Counted from the first letter of the stretch, positions 26,888 to 38,095 are shown. The stretch is 64,000 nt of DNA from Paulinella micropora (GCA_009731375.1 BJOX01000101.1:971705-1035704), one strand, 5' to 3'. The notes: generated by a model not told the origin, from the letters alone. Program-made: numbers and translations.

Positions 26888-27203
26888 GGATGATCAAGCG
26901 ACTGAAAGAAAAGGCTGTTAAGGACGCGCTGAAAGTAGCAAAAACAGTATGCACAAGAAAAAATGTGTCACAGTTCAACTCTCTGTGGTCTCTGTCAGGC
27001 GCGCGCCTTTTTTTGGTTTTATTAATTTTTGTGGAACATGAAAAAATTTACAGGGAAAAAGGAAAGTATCTTTTTTTAATGAAATGCTTTCATGTGCTCG
27101 CGTCGGCAGTCACGTGCTCTGCCTCCTCAAGGCGCTGCCTCTTGTTCTGTCGTTGTTCGGCTTCTTCCTTGCCTTCTTCCTTCTTGGTCCTGCGCTTGCC
27201 AAC

Positions 27204-27430
27204 ATGTCAGACACACAGACTAACAAGGATAATACTGCCCTTTTTTGGGGCGGTTGCCTGCCGGCTAGACTAGCAGTGGCCGGCCTGGCTGTATACAAAC
27301 CACAGCCCTGGATGCAAGCACTGGCCGCGGGGGTTGCGACTGTCTGGCTGAGCGGCGCCTTGGACGATAGGCAGTCAGGGTTTTTGGCGGAGATGCGTGA
27401 TGGGCAGAACACAGAAAAACACACGGGCTC
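27204..27430 (+). CDS. possible small membrane protein
   Basis: MSDTQTNKDNTALFWGGCLP then ARLAVAGLAVYKPQPWMQAL and AAGVATVWLSGALDD. Two hydrophobic segments follow a G-C-L-P-A-R-L motif, similar to a small CIPTRL-containing membrane protein I know from several NCLDVs. The frame runs on into the next gene's region, so the true 3' end is unclear. An AT-rich leader at 27005-27090 precedes it. Confidence 0.35.
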
Positions 27431-27553
27431 TTGTGGGCCTCCTATGCAGCCACCGGCCGTGGCGAAATTTTGGCGGCGGACGCGGTCTTCGGGGCTTGGT
27501 TTGCGACAGAACACGGAAAAAAAAGTTCTGAAACAGACTCTGTATAGAGGCCG

Positions 27554-29623
27554 ATGCAGGTCACTAAGCGCAATGGAGCTTCGCAATCCGTTTCGCTCGA
27601 TAAGATTCTGGCGCGAGTTGCTAGCCTGTCCAAAGATCTGTGTTCCTGTGACCCCGTTCTTGTCGCCCAAAAGGTCGTGGCGGGCCTCTACGACCTCGTG
27701 CCGACGAGCGAACTTGACGCGTTGGCAGCGAGCACGTGTGCGGCGCTCGCGATTCAGCACCCACAGTATGGGCTCTTGGGTGGTCGTCTCCTGGCCTCCA
27801 ACCACGCAAAACAGTGCCCGCCGACCTTCAGCGCGGCCATGGAAAAGCTTAGGTGGGGTATGGAACCTGCCTTCAGTATTTTTGTAGACACGAACGCAGG
27901 GCAGCTCAACGGCATGATCCAGGCCCACCGAGACCTGGCGTACGATTACTTTGGATACTCCACGCTGCTTAAGTCCTATTTGCTCAAAGACAGCAAGGGT
28001 CGCGCGTGCGAAACTACCCAGTACCTTTGACTCCCTTGGTTCGATATATGATACTATCAAAGACGTTGCTCTTATCAGCAAGGGAGGGGGCGGGCTGGGA
28101 GTTCACCTCGGGTGCGTTAGAGCCAAGGGCTCCCTGATACGCAGCACGGGCGGATCATCAGACGGCGTGGTTCCCTTGTGCAAAGTGTTGAACGAGACCG
28201 CTCGCTACGCGAACCAGGCAGGCAAGAGACGGGGTGCTGTAGCCGTGTATCTGCCAATTCATCACGCAGACGTCTTCGAATGGCTGGACCTCAAAAAGAC
28301 CACTGGCTCCGAAGAACTGCGAGCCCGAGACTTGTTTTTAGGGCTGACAGTGCCAGACTTGTTTATGGAGCGTGTAGAACGGGATGAACTTTGGTCTCTT
28401 TTTTGCCCGGACGAGACGGGCGTGGGTGACCTGGACGCCCTCTACGGCAAGGAGTTCGAGTCTCAGTACACACGGGCCGAGAGGCTGGGCCTGGCAAAAG
28501 CGCGCGAGCTCTGGAGCGCGGTCTGCCGTGCACAGATCGAGTCGGGCGGCGTTCCCTACATTATGTACAAGGACGCAGTGAACGCGAAATCGAATCAAAA
28601 GAATTTGGGCACGATTCGCTGCTCGAATCTCTGTGCAGAAGTGGTTCAATACAGCTCGCCGCTCGAGCACAGTGTTTGTAACTTAGCCTCTGTCGCGCTG
28701 CCCAAGTTCGTGTCGGAGGACCGCAAGTCCTTTGATTTCGAGCTGCTGCGGTCGTGCGTGCGCAAAGCTGTTCGTAACCTCGACACCGTCATCGACATTA
28801 CAGAATATCCTACGGAGGAAGCCAGACGCAGCAACCTCCTGCACCGTCCGGTGGCCCTGGGTGTAAACGGCCTGGCCGACGTGTTTGCTCTGCTCAAGAT
28901 GCCGTTCGACTCTGTAGATGCACAAAAGCTCAATTTCAAGATTGCACATGAATTGTACTACATGGCGCTCTGGGCTTCCCGCTAGCCAAGGGCAAGGAGA
29001 AGGGTGCTTACAAGAGTTTCGGCGGGTCTCCCGCTAGCCAAGGGCTCCTGCAGTTCGATCTGTGGCCCGGCAAGTCGCAGACGGACGACCGCTGGGACTC
29101 GCTACTCCAGCGCATCGCCAAGTATGGGCTACGAAACTCACAGCTAATTGCTTATATGCCGACAGCCACGACCGCTCAAATCCTGGGCAATTTCGAGTCG
29201 TTCGAGCCTCCCCATTCAAACGTCTTCGTGCTCCGTGTGCTCTCTGGCGAGCACGTCGTGTGGAACAAACACTTGGTGCACGAGCTAGAAGAGCGCGGGC
29301 TCTGGAACGACCAGCTCCGCGATAAAATCATTGCCGACGGCGGGAGCGTGCAAAGATGCGACCTGCCCCAAGACATCAAAAACATCTACAAGACCGTGTG
29401 GGAAATTCCCTTGCGCTTGCAGCTGCACTTGGCGGCCGACCGCGGCCCGTTTATGTGTGGCTCGCAGTCGCTCAACTTACACATGACCGACCCTAATGAA
29501 AGAAAAGTCAGCAGCTGTCATTTCTACGCGTGGCAGCTCGGTTTAAAAACTACGTATTATGTAAGAACCCAGGCCGCTAGCAAGGCCATGGGGCCGGCCG
29601 ACTGTGCTGTCTGTGTAGCTTGA
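27554..29623 (+). pseudogene. nrdA: ribonucleotide reductase large subunit, class I, with internal deletion and frameshifts
   Basis: Makes deoxynucleotides. The ATP-cone-like N-terminus (VTKRNGASQSVSLDKILARV) is in frame up to 28030, then the frame changes and continues to 28985 and again to 29623. The catalytic N-x-C-x-E (RCSNLCAEV), the later VCNLASVAL cysteine, AYMPTATTAQILGN, KTVWEIP, AADRGPF and the YYVRT tyrosine pair are all present, as is a terminal CAVC. The stretch that should carry F-N-A-G-T and the first redox cysteine, about 70-80 residues, is missing at 28025-28040: the text jumps from ACETTQY to DSLGSIYDT. A 17-base sequence TCCCGCTAGCCAAGGGC occurs twice, near 28977 and 29028, at the second frame change. 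Confidence 0.9.
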
Positions 29624-29633
29624 ATCTTTTTAA

Positions 29634-30368
29634 TTAAACCAGCTCTGTGGTAATGTCCATGGCCAAATGGCCGCCCTCGCCGCTCTCTTCGGACAGTGAC
29701 ACGCCAAACGCTTCTTTTTCTGATATGTCTTGGTCCGGGTAGCCCAGGCCCTCGTTTTGCTTACGAACTTGCAGCACGCGCCAAGAAAGTGTGACTTTTT
29801 GGCCCTTAGAACACAGCGCCGTGGCTTGGATCACCGTTTTCACCACGTCTCCCTTTTGCAGCGTGGCGGTGTCGGCCCCGCCCAAAAACCGGGCGCCCGT
29901 GACGGTGACGGTCAGGCGCGGTGCCCAGGCTCGATCCGATTTCTGTGAAGTGCGCAGCCGTGTGCAGGGCTGGTAGCAGCACTTGACCTGCTCGTCGCTC
30001 CTTGCCATCGGGCCCGCCCTCTTCATCGTCGGAACAATCTTGTCGCGCTGTTCCACCACGAGCTCGGCAACACGATCGTCGATCGCTCGTATCACCTGGT
30101 AGGCCTGCAGCACCGCGCCGTATTGTTGCGCGTGCTTGAAGTCGAGGTCGATGGTTGTCTTGGCCGCCTTGTTGCCTTGGTCGTACGTGCTCGGGTCCCA
30201 GGCAAGCTGCATGGCGGGCAGAACCAGCGTCAGGCTCTTTTTGTCGTAGCATAAGTTCGAAAAGATGCTTCCGTACTACGCACTCCTTGGTTCTGACAGG
30301 TGCAGCTTCTTCGGGTCGGCCGCCGGGTCAAAGGCTTTGACTTGGTTGTTGTCGGTGACGATAGACAT
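29634..30368 (-). pseudogene. NCLDV-type DNA-binding-like protein with in-frame TAG
   Basis: From ATG at 30368 the frame reads MSIVTDNNQVKAFDPAADPK then KLHLSEP, stops at a TAG near 30277, and resumes in the same frame to 29634 (KTTIDLDFKHAQQYGAVLQA, APRLTVTVTGARF, VTLSWRVLQV). About 244 aa in total. The layout recalls abundant NCLDV proteins with a D-P-x-x-L-x-F-x-E-P start, proposed as single-stranded DNA-binding. I am not certain of the family. The gene is divergent from the clamp-like gene at 30488. Confidence 0.45.
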
Positions 30369-30487
30369 TCGTGGGCTCTTTTTCATTTTGACAGAACAGG
30401 TTTTCTTTTTCAGTTTTTCAGTCTTAAATCTCGAATCTCGCAATTAAAAGTTTTAATTAAAAGAGGAAAAAAAGTGGCAAAAGAACA
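30369..30487. promoter_or_regulatory. divergent promoter region with AAATCTCGAATCT
   Basis: The 119-bp AT-rich gap between two divergent genes holds AAATCTCGAATCT at 30426-30438 and AATTAAAAGTTTTAATTAAAA just after. The same 13-mer recurs at 31930-31942 in the other divergent gap. Confidence 0.5.
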
Positions 30488-31468
30488 ATGTCTCAAAAAA
30501 TGATGACTCGTTTTCTCTGGAGGTCCAAGTCGCACGGAATAGCGTTCAGACGGGCGCTCGACTCGCTGTCACCGCTGTTGTTAGAGGCTCGAATTGAGGC
30601 TACGGTCGACAAGCTCGTGCTCTGCAGCGCGGCCGACGGGCTGGTTGGGCAGTTCGTGGTCCCCTTTTCGGGCGCGAATGGTGATTATGTCAACCTGATG
30701 TTCCCCAAGTGCGTGTTCAGCGTCGATCTCAAGGAGATGTCCTGTTGGCTTTCTACTTTCCGCGAGGACATGGTCTTGGAACTATCAGTCGCGGTCGACA
30801 ACAAGCTCTGTGTCAAATTTTACAACGAGGCCAAATTTTTAATCGTTCGAGCACTACTCTGACCTGACCTCGCTGCTCGTGTCCCAGGAGGCGGCCTTCC
30901 TGCCGACTACCGAGTGGACCAACCTCGACCGACTCGTCGAAGTGTCTGGCCCCGCCCTGAACGCCGTGATCAGGCATCATTCCAAATCCAATTCGCACTG
31001 CCGTCTGCTCGTGGAAGGGGACAGGCTCTGTACCGAATCCTCGCTGCGGGCGGTAGACGCAAGTCGGCTGGCACGCACTTTGCTTGGTGGCATCGCCCTG
31101 CTCGCGGAGGACAAGGACTCGCTGCTGAAATCGGACCTGTCACACCCGCCTACCGAAGCCGGCGAGTGTGTCTACGCCTGGAAGTCCTCAAGAAGATACT
31201 CAAATCGTGCGCTTTCCAGGAGAAAAAGACTGGCAGGGTGCTGGTCGGCGCTGCACCGAATGTGTTGCACCTCGTCTTCAAGCGGGACGGCGGCCCGTGG
31301 CTCAAGTACACTATCCTGGCCGACGCCGAATCGCCGCCCCCTCTGCCCGCGCTGGCACCGCTCGCCTTGACCACCGACAGCGCCGCCGAGGAGGAACAGA
31401 GCAAGGTGGTCAAGAGGAAGAAGAAGAACTCGAAGAGGAAGAGAGACGAATCCCAGGCAGGCGCTTAA
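30488..31468 (+). pseudogene. PCNA-like sliding clamp, frameshifted
   Basis: The first frame (30488-30862) has FRRALDSLSPLLLEARIEAT, LVLCSAADGLVGQFVVPF and VFSVDLKEMSCWL, a clamp-like alternation of helix and strands. Further parts in other frames are SDLTSLLVSQEAAFLPTTEW and VGAAPNVLHLVFKRDGGPWL-KYTILAD, followed by a Lys-rich tail. Shifts occur near 30860 and 31170. The identification rests on pattern and size (about 325 aa with the tail), so other beta-rich replication factors remain possible. Confidence 0.4.
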
Positions 31469-31883
31469 GCCTCCTCAACGTGTACTTGCGGCCAGCGAGC
31501 TTGCTAATAAAATTCTTTTGTGTTTCTTTTCTGTGCACTGGCACATACCAATTGACTACCCGTCCCACGGCCCTGAAAGCCGAGTTGTCTAGCGGTCCGC
31601 CATAGTCTACTAGCTCGTGGCGTGGCGGTGCCGGCTGCACTAGCTGCTTGTGTAGATTGACTCTTAGGAACGAGTGCAGCAGGTCCATTGAACGCGAGCG
31701 CAGCGTCTCGGCTATGCCATATTCCGCAAATTTGGCCGCACATCCCATAGAGCAAAAGTGACCCCAGACGAACAATTCTTCGTCCGCGTGGGCTATCGGC
31801 AAACCATACCATTTGCTATCGTCCCTTGCACAACCGTAGGAACAGTGCAGACATTTGCCCTTGTAAGATTCAGTGCCCTCCAT
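31410..31883 (-). CDS. VLTF2 (A1L)-like late transcription factor, FCS zinc finger
   Basis: About 157 aa from MEGTESYK. CLHCSYGC...YGLPIAHADEELFVWGHFCS-MGCAAKF is the C-x-x-C...F-C-S-x-x-C finger of NCLDV A1L-type factors. PAPPRHELVDYGGPLDNSAF is their second signature (P-P-R-x-x-L-x-x-x-G-G-x-L). In NCLDVs this protein activates late transcription. The frame upstream to 31997 is open but probably leader. The Ser-rich tail overlaps the clamp-like gene. It is divergent from the VLTF3-like gene. Confidence 0.7.
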   Translation of the reverse strand: MEGTESYKGKCLHCSYGCARDDSKWYGLPIAHADEELFVWGHFCSMGCAAKFAEYGIAETLRSRSMDLLHSFLRVNLHKQLVQPAPPRHELVDYGGPLDNSAFRAVGRVVNWYVPVHRKETQKNFISKLAGRKYTLRRLKRLPGIRLSSSSSSSSSS

Positions 31884-31999
31884 CTTTTCTGGGCGCCTCT
31901 TGGCCTTTTCTGATTTTCGTTGTTGTTTCAAATCTCGAATCTTAAACGTCCACATTTGTATTCTGTAAGTTTTTTCTGCTGGCCTGTCACTTTTCATAT
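31884..31999. promoter_or_regulatory. divergent promoter region, second AAATCTCGAATCT
   Basis: AAATCTCGAATCT at 31930-31942 lies between the divergent VLTF2-like and VLTF3-like genes, in a T-rich setting like that of the first copy. Confidence 0.5.
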
Positions 32000-32839
32000 A
32001 TGTCCTGCGAACACAACTGGACCTTCAGCCTAGCAACCACGGGTACGTACTGCTCCAAGTGTGGCCTGGTCAAGACAGAGCACGAGCTGTACACGTCACA
32101 ATGCTGGCTGGTGAACGGACAGATGGTAAGAGAGCAACACGCTCCCAGACATGTCGGTTACACGAGATTGAGTCGTTTTCGTCAGATAATACGAAAGACA
32201 TTCAACCTTCGAGGTGTGAATCAATCTGCGTCGTGTGTCAGCCCGGCCTTGTTAGCACAGGCCCGGCGCCTGACCCACAAGTGGCGGGCACAGAACCCGA
32301 CGCCCGCTCGCCTCGCATACATCTGGCGCAGGGAGAAGCTAGGCCCCCTAACTATCGACCGAGCCAGTCAGCTGTGCCACCTGTTAGGTTATGGTCGGAG
32401 CCGGCGGGAGCCGAGCAAAGAAACGCTGGAACGCCTCTTCAAAAAGGTCGACGCCTGTTGGCCCCGAGTGCTGAAGAAGCTGAGAGAGAGGTATGCATGG
32501 GCTGGCCGGTGTTTCGTAAATTATCAGACGTTGCTGAGGGCTTTCCTGCTGTTGATGGACGAAGAAGAGCTAGCGGCGCAAGTGCCAGAACTGAAACAAG
32601 CCGAGTCGCGCCACCGCCAAAGCGCGATGTTCGCGCTCGTGTGCGAAGAACAGGGCTGGCCTTTCATTGCCTTGGCTGGCTCACTGAACGGCAGCGGCCT
32701 CGCGCGCCCGCTCGCGAGCCATCTTTTGTCTGGCCCCCACGCCAAGAAGAAAAAGAAAACGAAAAAAAAGAGAAAGATGCTGGCCGCGGGTGTTGTGGCT
32801 ATTGCTGAAAATACAAATCTTGTACCCTATAGTCATTAA
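32000..32839 (+). CDS. VLTF3 (A2L)-like late transcription factor
   Basis: 279 aa. An N-terminal zinc ribbon (CEHNWTF...YCSKCGLVKTEHEL) is followed by YTRLSRFRQIIRKTFNLRG and, toward the C-terminus, LKKLRERYAWAGRCFVNYQT-LLRAFLLL. The last part corresponds to the R-x-x-F-x-N-Y block of poxvirus-type VLTF3. Together with the neighbouring A1L-like gene this is a strong NCLDV signature. The frame is intact, one of few in the block. Confidence 0.7.
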   Translation: MSCEHNWTFSLATTGTYCSKCGLVKTEHELYTSQCWLVNGQMVREQHAPRHVGYTRLSRFRQIIRKTFNLRGVNQSASCVSPALLAQARRLTHKWRAQNPTPARLAYIWRREKLGPLTIDRASQLCHLLGYGRSRREPSKETLERLFKKVDACWPRVLKKLRERYAWAGRCFVNYQTLLRAFLLLMDEEELAAQVPELKQAESRHRQSAMFALVCEEQGWPFIALAGSLNGSGLARPLASHLLSGPHAKKKKKTKKKRKMLAAGVVAIAENTNLVPYSH

Positions 32840-32851
32840 AAAAGAAAGAAG

Positions 32852-34248
32852 ATGGCAAAATGGGCAGCGAGTGGCCGGCTTGGCGCGGAGCCCAACCACC
32901 GTCCGGTCGTGACGATCGACCCCAAGCCGCCCCAGGAGGTGGTCGACGCTTTTAACAACACCACGCTCGAGGAGATACGCGCGGGCCAGAAGCCGGTACC
33001 GGTCTGGCAGGAACGACTGCCGCTCAAGACCAAGATGAGCGCCGCGGAATGGGTAGACTTGCGGGACAATGTCGTGGCCAGCCTCGCCGAGCTGCGGGAC
33101 CGTTACCGGGACCAGGTGCTCGACCGCATGCACCTTTGTGCGTGCGGCGTGGACCCTGCCCTCCACGAGCCCTCGCCAATTTTGGCCAAGATCATCTCGG
33201 GACGCCGGGGTCACTGGTCGGAGTTCTTGACCAAAGAAAACAGCGACGACCACCAGTTTGCACACTTGCTGTACGTGAACAGCGGCCTGGACAAAACAAA
33301 GCTGCTCAAGAGAAACAAGGCCTCGGAGTTGAACTTTATCATTGTGGAGCAAGAGGGCGGCGGCCTGCTTTTCCCTGCCAGCTCCGCAGACGTGGTAGGC
33401 CGCAAGACCACCACGCTGCGCAAGGTCCTGTTTGGCGACGAAGACAGATGGATCAAATCGATCGTGACCAAGACATAAGGGCCTTTCCCTACGTGCCTGC
33501 TGGCCTTCTGCGCGACTCTGCTGAGGCTGCGGCGAGATGTGGAGCAGTTTCTGCCGTTCATCAACGACATGGTAGACGCGGCCAGGCCAGGGCTGAGTTC
33601 ACGCAGCAGAGACTACACGGACTTTGTAGTCGAGTGGCTGATCTTGGCCTCGGTGAAAGAGGTACAAGACAAATCTAAACAGCCCTCGCGCTGCGTCTGG
33701 GGAGAAGACTTTGTGCGCAAGTGTTTCACGGAAGGAGGCAGCTACTTCCGTGACAGGGACGTGAACGCCAGAGGGGCCCTGCAGACCAGCAAAGCGACCA
33801 TGGCCAACCTCAAGAACAGGCACGTGCTCTACTTGGACCCTGGTGCGCGTTCTTGGACGAGCTCTACCGAGCCATGCTCGCGGAGGCGGACTGCTTTGAG
33901 TCGGCTGAGGCCAAGCGCACCAACGACGGCCCGTTTGCGCCCAGCGAGAGGCACCCGCTGTGGGCCCTGCAGTCCTTTCTGCTGCTGTCTATCCTCGGCT
34001 GTCGCATGGCCGAGCTGTGGAAGTCCAGCGAGTTCTTGCCAGTGGAGGACGACCAGTATATAACGTTTACGGAGATCGGCCGCAAAAAGCACGTCTTGCA
34101 ACACCGGGCGGAGAAAAAAGGATCGGACCCCCGACGGGACCCTGACGAGCAAAGCGATTACCAAGACTCTATCTATGTCGGCAAGCCCATCGCCTTACCC
34201 ACGGCCTCGTCGGCCGGGGTGCTGAGAATCTACCGGCACATGATCTAG
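32852..34248 (+). pseudogene. unassigned protein with tyrosine-recombinase-like box, frameshifted
   Basis: Three consecutive frames (32852-33478, about 33480-33840, about 33850-34248) appear to be one gene of about 465 aa. The first has RRGHWSEFLTKENSDDHQFA; the second FVVEWLILASVKEVQDKSKQ. The third has FLLLSILGCRMAELWKSSEF, like the box I arginine region (G-x-R-x-x-E) of tyrosine recombinases, but no later H-x-x-R or Tyr is clear. I do not recognise the family. Text after the stop at 34248 (NHFKHRAKMAPDASMLLKGD) may be a further piece. Confidence 0.45.
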
Positions 34249-34326
34249 GGCACCGAGAACCACTTTAAGCACAGAGCGAAAATGGCGCCTGATGCCAGCA
34301 TGCTGCTTAAAGGCGACAGGCCTAAG

Positions 34327-36030
34327 TCAGATTAGTTGAGCTGGACGACGCACCGAGCAGAGATCTTGGCCGAAGAGGACAACCAGCCCATTGCCATGCC
34401 ACCCGCAAAGAGGACAACCAGCCCATTGCGGCAAGTCTAGGTGCTCGATGAAGCACAGTGAGAAGCAGCCGCTCACGCGTACCTGGCGCAGGTGGCACAG
34501 GCTAGTCAAGCCCTTGAGGACGGCCAGCCCCCCGGAGCCGGACAGGTCTAGCGAGGCCAGCGCGGCCAGCGGTGCTAGCGCGGCCAGTGACAGGGTGACC
34601 TGGGTGGTTTGCAGGCGCAGTGCGCGCAGGTTCGGCAGGCGCAGGAGCGCGGGCAGGGGCGCGTAAACCAGCCCCCACAGCTCGAGCTCCCGTAGCTCGG
34701 GCAGCAGCCCGAGCCCGGAGGGCTCGATCGAGCCCAGCGCCGGCAGCAGCGACAGCACGCGCAGCCCCCGGCAGGCCGCCAGCGGCCGCAGGTCGCGGGT
34801 GTGGGTGAGCGGGCAGTCGCGGGACGCACAGCCGGCGGCCGGGTAGCGGAGCCGCAGCGTGTGCAGCGCGCCGGCCAAGAAGTCCAGGCTGTGGCCCGGC
34901 GGTTCGAGGTCGCCTAGGTCCACATTGCGCAGCTCCGGCAGGCGCGGCCAAGGCGTTGGGCCCAGGGGGTCTGCGGCTTGCGGCGCCAAGCGCACGTGCA
35001 GGTCCTCCAGGCCGGGCGCAGAGTGTGGGAGCCGCAGGCTCTGCAGGGAGGGGCAGTCCAAGACCCGCAGCACACGCAGCCGGGGCAGGCCGGGCTCACC
35101 TGCGGACAGTGTGGCTACGACGGGACAATTCTCTACGTGCAGGTATTCCAGCTGTGGCAGGGCGGGGAGCAGCAGGTTGAGGTCGGGGTCCACAGGCCGC
35201 GCAGCACCAGCCGGCGGAGCCGGGAGTGGCCGGCTAGGAAGCCCAGGCCCCGCAGGCTAGAGCAAGAGGCCAGCTCGAGCTCTTCTAGGTCGGGCCAGCG
35301 CGCCAGAGCCTCCGCCTGGGACAGCAAGGGGCAGTGGCGGAGGCTGAGCGTCCTGAGCCGGGCGGCCGACCGCTGCAGCGACCCTAGGCTGAACGCCGGT
35401 CTGATGTGCGAGAGCCTGACACAGCGGAGCTCGGGCAGCAGTGCCAGGCCGCTGATATCTTGCAAGGAGGAGCAGTGCTCCAGCTGCAGCTCGGCCAGGC
35501 GGGGTGCCAGCAGGTGCAGCCCGTGCAGCGAACGCAGCTGGGGGGGCCCGGCCCAGGTACAGCCTGCGCAGGCGCGCCCCGCCCAGGCCGCCCGGCGGCA
35601 GCTCGCGCAGATAGCAGAGGGGTCCGCGGGGCCCCGCCGCCGGGGGGCCGCTCGCGTGCAGTGCGCTCAGCAACGCCAGCTCTCGCACATCCAGGGAGGG
35701 CAGCAGACCGCCCGCTCGTTCCCACTCGGCCACGCTGCCGATGAACAGGCGCCTGACACTGACCCCCAAGCTTTGTAGTAGCCGCTGTGTGCCCAGGGAG
35801 GGCGCGCGGCCTAGCACCAACGGGTCGCGGCCACAGCGCGGGCTGCTCCCGCAGGCCCCAGAGGCCCCCGACACGTATGCGCAGCAAAGTGAAAAGGGTA
35901 CAGGCCGGCAGAAAGACAGGATCTCTTTCTGCAGCTCGGCCGGCAACGAGTCGCCGTCCGCGGCCGCCGTCGGCGCGGGGTTGGGCGGCCGGCCGGGCGG
36001 CTGGCCCGCAGGGCTGGGCGAGCTCTCCAT
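34327..36030 (-). pseudogene. F-box / leucine-rich repeat protein, frameshifted
   Basis: It starts at MESSPSPAG, with an F-box-like DSLPAELQKEILSFCRPVPF, then leucine-rich repeats to the end (LPELRCVRLSHI, LRTLSLRHCPLL, LPRLRVLRVLDCPSLQSL and many more). Frame changes occur near 35540 and 35180. Such proteins recruit targets to SCF ubiquitin ligases and are expanded in some giant viruses. A direct repeat GAGGACAACCAGCCCATTGC occurs twice near 34375 and 34411 at the C-terminal end. Confidence 0.7.
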
Positions 36031-36347
36031 AGCGCCGGGCGCGGGGACAGGAAACGGCTCGGCCTGGAGGAGGACACGAGCTTCTTCTGCCTGCTGCTTT
36101 TTCTTCGCAGCCGGTCCCGGCCGCGCCTGCGCCCCCTCCAGGGAGGGGGGCCCCTACCGACCCCCCTCCCCCCCTCCTCTCTCCCCCCCATCCGTGCACC
36201 CCGGCCGCGGGCACGCCATGGCCCCCTCCCCGGGCGGCGGGGGCTGGCCTGGACAGGAGGTCGCGGCCGCCCCTCCCCTGGCAAGGGGTGGGGAACCAGG
36301 GGCGGCGGGAGAGGACGGACGCCGGAGCCGGGGAGGGGGGGGGGGGG

Positions 36348-36357
36348 NNNNNNNNNN
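36348..36357. other. assembly gap next to poly-G
   Basis: Ten N directly after a run of 13 G. The sequence 36031-36690 around it is GC-rich with no gene I can support. Confidence 0.95.
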
Positions 36358-36796
36358 CACCCGGCCTCGCTTGACCGAGGGCTGGCCGGCCTGTGGACTG
36401 ACCGGCGGTGTTGTTGCTGCGTAGCGCCGTGGCTTGCGAACCCCGCGGCCGAGAGGTTGGCCGCCGCTGGCCAGCCTTGCCCGGGGCTCGACGGCACCAG
36501 AATCCTCACGGCGCGCTTCGCGCCCCGCCGTGATGCGCCGGTCGCATTCCTGCCCAGCCCGTGCGGTCGCTGCGGCCGGCCCTAGTACGACGGCGCCAGC
36601 AAGCGCTGAGGAGATATTAAAAAAAGGCCCGGCCTCTCACCAGGGAGGGCCGCAGCCCCCATCCCGACCGGCGCAAGGAAAGTATGTTGTCATCTGTTAA
36701 TATCACCTTGGAGTCCTAGAGTTTTAATGAAGTAGAGAGAGCAAAATACTGGTGCTGCTTCCGAGGAGGTCCCGCGCTGCCAGGGGGGGGGGGGGG

Positions 36797-36806
36797 NNNN
36801 NNNNNN
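36797..36806. other. assembly gap next to poly-G
   Basis: Ten N directly after a 14-G run. It cuts off the 3' end of the dioxygenase gene on the minus strand. Confidence 0.95.
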
Positions 36807-38026
36807 GGAGTCAGCCCCGCCCGGGCTAGGGGCAGGAAAAAACGAGAACGCTGGTATACTAGCACTTCCGCCCGGGCCCGGGCGGGCTCGATCCAGTGCG
36901 TAGTCAGGGCCCCCTTGTCTACCCACGCGCGCCGCTGCGCCGCCAGCCGTTCTTTCTCCGCCGCCGTAAAGTTCGCGGCCGGGACAGCGTGCACGTAGCC
37001 TACGACACGCAGGAGTGGAGAATTCACGAGCCACGGGTCCCGCGGCCGGGCCCCCCGGAGCGCCGGCGCGTTGCAATGGATGGCCGCTGAATGCCAAAGA
37101 ACCAGGGCCCCCGCGGGTGCAGCTACACGGTAGGGCTCGAGCCCCCGGCCCTGCAGCCACGTTCGCAACGCGGGCAGCGGGCCGAGCGGCAGGTAGTTCT
37201 TCTTGGTGCCCGCCTAGCCAAAGCTGCGCAGCAGGTCCTCGTGCAGACCCAGCGTGTGCGAGCCCGGCACACACACGAGGCCACCCGTCGACGCATCGGC
37301 CGGCAGGAGATTGACGAACGACTGCAAGTGATCCCTGAGGTAGGCCTCTCCGGTCTTGTCGGAGGGACCCAGGTCCACGTGGAACCATAAGCCCTTGGTG
37401 AATATCTTTTCTGCCTCTGCCTTGGGCAGCTCGCCGCGCGCGGCCTTGTCCCTCGCGAGCCAGTAATTACGGAACAAGCCCAGCGTATCGAAGCTGACCA
37501 GCAAGTCCTCGGTGCCAAAGAAGGTCGCGAAAAATCGTTCCAACGCATAGCGACGGAGCTCCCACGCCAGGCGACCCGTGTGTAGACCCGACCGGCCGTC
37601 CTTGACAATACCCACTGACGCGATGCCAGGCCAGTTCTTGTTGAGGAAAGTCGTGATGTCGTCGGCCTTGATCCACGTCCCACGTTTCGCTAGGTCTGAG
37701 TACGCCAAGTCCAGGAGAGACCGAATTTCTGCCGGCTGCAACAAGCCTCGCACCACCGCCAGCCCGTGCCGTTGCAGCGACCCCCGGATCCCCTGGAGGT
37801 CCCCGAGCTCGAAGTTCTCGGTCCAGCACGGTAGGCCCTGCTGCCAGGCCTCTAGGGCCTCCCTTTGCTCGGCGGTAGGTGGGCTTTTTTTGGGCTGGCG
37901 TGGTCGCGAGCCGGCCGCGGCGGCAGGCGTGGTCTTGAGCCTCTTGGGTGGCGGCTGCGCCGGCGTGTGTTCGCCGGCCTGATTCAACCCCGGGTCCGCC
38001 GCGTCGTCTGAGCGGGGCCTAGACAT
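36807..38026 (-). pseudogene. phytanoyl-CoA dioxygenase-like Fe(II)/2-oxoglutarate enzyme, frameshifted and cut by a gap
   Basis: From MSRPRSDD (38026) with a Pro-rich leader. LQRHGLAVVRGLLQPAEIRS and FVNLLPADASTGGLVCVPGS are PhyH family blocks. The iron ligands are H-x-D in GLWFHVDLG and the distal His in LVLWHSAAIHCN, which lies in a second frame after a shift near 37215. It would hydroxylate a small-molecule or protein substrate, unknown here. The 3' end runs into the 36797-36806 gap. GC content and breaks match the rest of the block. Confidence 0.75.
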
Positions 38027-38095
38027 CTGAGCGCGACACTTGGTCGAAGGCTGGAGTAGGAATTCTGGGGGCGGCCGCCGGGGATACGGGCAGAG

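Noticed and set aside
34391-36424. Several Arg/Ala/Gly-rich frames opposite the F-box/LRR gene
   Set aside because: Antisense shadows of GC-rich coding DNA; the LRR pattern is only on the minus strand.
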